Origin: Roseburia sp.
Lineage (GTDB): Bacteria > Bacillota_A > Clostridia > Lachnospirales > Lachnospiraceae
Length of the DNA: 23,985 nucleotides
Reading direction: 5' to 3'
Assembly (NCBI GenBank): GCA_017547315.1
Contig: JAFYQA010000231.1
Location: 1 to 23,985, forward strand
Part shown: positions 22,562-23,985 of the stretch, piece by piece
How the letters are laid out: each line of letters opens with the position of its first letter
Position numbering within the stretch: position 1 is the stretch's first letter
Program-made: the position numbers and the translations under genes
The notes under the pieces: model-generated
What the model was told of the DNA's origin: nothing
The model's input: the letters and a program-made list of their open reading frames with translations, nothing else
Database searches by the model: none

Positions 22562-23224
22562 ATGAATTTACTAGATATTATTGGACCAATTATGGTAGGG
22601 CCATCCAGTTCACACACCGCAGGAGCGGTAAAAATCGGTCTGGTATCGAGAAAACTGATGGTAGAAAAAATCGTAAAAGCAGACATTTATTTTCACGGTT
22701 CGTTTTTGGCAACCGGAAAAGGACATGGTACGGATAAGGCGGTAGTGGCCGGTTTACTTGGTATTGCGGTGGATGATTCCAGAGTACCGTTTAGTTTTGA
22801 AGTTGCCAAACAGGAAGGGATGGAATTTAAGATTAGTGGTATTGATTTGGGCGATGCTCATCCAAATACCGTAAAACTTAATCTGACAGGAGAATCTGGT
22901 AAGAAAATAGAAGTAATAGCAGCGTCAATTGGTGGCGGTCGAATAGAAGTATGTGAGATTGATGGACTTTCCGCAAGTTTTGGTGGTGATTATCCGACAT
23001 TGATTGTAAATCATATAGACAGACCGGGACGAGTAACGGCGGTTACTGCGAGATTATCAGAGTGTGATGTCAATATTGCGACCATGAAACTGTATCGTAC
23101 CGTGCGCGGCGGAGATGCAGTTATGATTATTGAGTGTGACCAGGAAGTACCAGTAGAGTCTATCAAATGGTTGGAAGAATTAGACGGTATTATTAAAGTT
23201 ACTTATTTGAGTTTACAGGAGTAA
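22562..23224 (+). CDS. sdaAB: L-serine dehydratase, beta subunit
   Basis: A 220-residue subunit of the iron-sulfur L-serine dehydratase, which converts serine to pyruvate and ammonia. The opening LLDIIGPIMVGPSSSHTAGA is the family hallmark, followed by FHGSFLATGKGHGTDKAV. Residues ~148-220 form an ACT domain (VNHIDRPGRVTAVTARLSE) that may bind serine. AGAAGGAGA precedes ATG 22562, 24 bases after the CDF gene. The alpha subunit gene follows 33 bases later, so the two form the usual clostridial two-subunit enzyme. Confidence 0.95.
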   Translation: MNLLDIIGPIMVGPSSSHTAGAVKIGLVSRKLMVEKIVKADIYFHGSFLATGKGHGTDKAVVAGLLGIAVDDSRVPFSFEVAKQEGMEFKISGIDLGDAHPNTVKLNLTGESGKKIEVIAASIGGGRIEVCEIDGLSASFGGDYPTLIVNHIDRPGRVTAVTARLSECDVNIATMKLYRTVRGGDAVMIIECDQEVPVESIKWLEELDGIIKVTYLSLQE

Positions 23225-23257
23225 AGACGATAACAAGGTCGGGAAAGAGGAATCATT

Positions 23258-23985
23258 ATGTATAAATCCTTAGCAGAGATTTGTGAAGTAGAAAAAAGAG
23301 AAGGACTTCCTTTTTGGAAAATTGTGCAACAGGCAGATTGTGTAGAAACGGGGATGTCAGAACCGGAAGCATTTGAAAAAATGCGTGTGATGTATCAGGC
23401 GATGAAAGAAGCCGATGATCGATATGAAGGCGAGTTAAAGTCTGCTAGTGGTCTCGTAGGCGGCGAAGGTAAGAAGATGCAGGAAGCCAGAGAAGCAGGA
23501 ATGACAGTCTGTGGCAGACTGATGGGAAAAGTAATGGAAAAGGCTTTAAAGACAGGTGAGTCGAATGCTTGTATGAAACGAATTGTAGCAGCTCCGACAG
23601 CAGGTTCCTGTGGTGTGGTTCCAGCAGTATTTATTACATTAGAAGAAGAAAAGCATTTTACCGAAGAAAAGATGATAGAAGCGATGTATGTAGCGGCAGG
23701 AATCGGTGGTGTAATTGCGCACAGAGCGTTCTTAGCAGGTGCGGCAGGCGGATGCCAGGCAGAGATTGGTTCTGCATCAGCGATGGCAGCAGGCGGCGTG
23801 GCATATTTGATGGGTGGCGATGCGGCGGCAATTGCGAATGCAGCAGCGTTAGCACTTAAGAATTTATTGGGATTAGCTTGTGATCCGGTAGCGGGGTTGG
23901 TAGAAGTACCATGTGTAAAACGTAATGTTATCGGAGCAATCAATGCCTTGGCTGCAGCGGATATGACGGTAGCGGGAATCTCTAG
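23258..23985 (+). CDS. sdaAA: L-serine dehydratase, alpha subunit (partial, runs off window end)
   Basis: Open from ATG 23258, with AAAGAGG upstream, to the last base, about 242 codons of an expected ~290. This is the catalytic subunit that carries the labile [4Fe-4S] cluster. Markers are LVGGEGKKM, APTAGSCGVVP (first cluster-type cysteine), GAAGGCQAEIGSASAMAAGG, and LACDPVAGLVEVPCVKRN. The C-terminal ~50 residues are outside the window, and no frameshift is seen. It is co-transcribed with sdaAB. The enzyme supplies pyruvate and ammonia from serine and depends on Fe-S supply such as that from the nearby isc operon. Confidence 0.95.
   Translation, partial: MYKSLAEICEVEKREGLPFWKIVQQADCVETGMSEPEAFEKMRVMYQAMKEADDRYEGELKSASGLVGGEGKKMQEAREAGMTVCGRLMGKVMEKALKTGESNACMKRIVAAPTAGSCGVVPAVFITLEEEKHFTEEKMIEAMYVAAGIGGVIAHRAFLAGAAGGCQAEIGSASAMAAGGVAYLMGGDAAAIANAAALALKNLLGLACDPVAGLVEVPCVKRNVIGAINALAAADMTVAGIS

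Noticed and set aside
23395..23943. Long minus-strand open frame of 182 codons at the window end
   Set aside because: It lies entirely opposite the well-supported sdaAA gene and its alanine/proline/serine-rich product is a typical shadow of a coding strand.

Overview
The window looks like chromosome of a low-GC Gram-positive Clostridia, most likely a gut Lachnospiraceae (Roseburia/Eubacterium/Butyrivibrio-like). The reasons are the AT-rich sequence, strong AGGAGG-type ribosome binding sites, TTGACA/TATAAT-like promoters often with a TGn extended -10, and the gene set: DUF4321, paired DegV proteins, an IscR-like Rrf2 regulator with iscSU, split serine dehydratase, and an NADP glutamate dehydrogenase. 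Species assignment is inference.

Positions 1-2000 look like a small accessory patch: the 3' end of a BRO/DinD-type (phage antirepressor-like) gene, a histidine phosphatase, and a MazF/PemK-type protein with no visible antitoxin but with a promoter flanked by two 11-bp palindromes. Positions 2000-5620 hold an ArsR-type regulator and a three-gene ABC-2 exporter whose promoter carries a perfect 14-bp palindrome, probably the regulator's operator.

Positions 5620-7650 hold glutaminase (minus strand) and, divergently, a small operon: a 16-residue hydrophobic peptide, a two-helix membrane protein, and a protein made of 11-residue amphipathic repeats resembling the synuclein type. Direct repeats spaced 11 bp precede that operon. 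A cytoplasmic GH79-like glycosidase follows (7658-9175, minus), then a decayed thiT (thiamine ECF transporter) remnant with an internal deletion and a nonsense codon, then a DUF4321 gene, gdhA, and a soluble chemoreceptor with a zinc-binding CZB domain.

Positions 13300-15870 are a lipid cassette: DegV, PlsC acyltransferase, DegV. Then come a CBS-pair protein, an HAD hydrolase and a small MGMT-family protein. On the minus strand iscS-iscU-rrf2 form a Fe-S cluster operon, headed by two identical-format 23-bp operator candidates 40 bp apart. An Lgt-family protein (minus) lies back to back with signal peptidase I, a cation diffusion facilitator, and sdaAB-sdaAA, the last cut off by the window end.

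No tRNA, rRNA, CRISPR array, insertion sequence or recognisable riboswitch was seen. Most of the window is ordinary core metabolism. The most unusual signals are the solitary MazF-like gene with its palindromes, the 11-mer repeat operon, the DegV-PlsC-DegV cassette, the Lgt-like protein lacking residues considered essential, and the thiT remnant.
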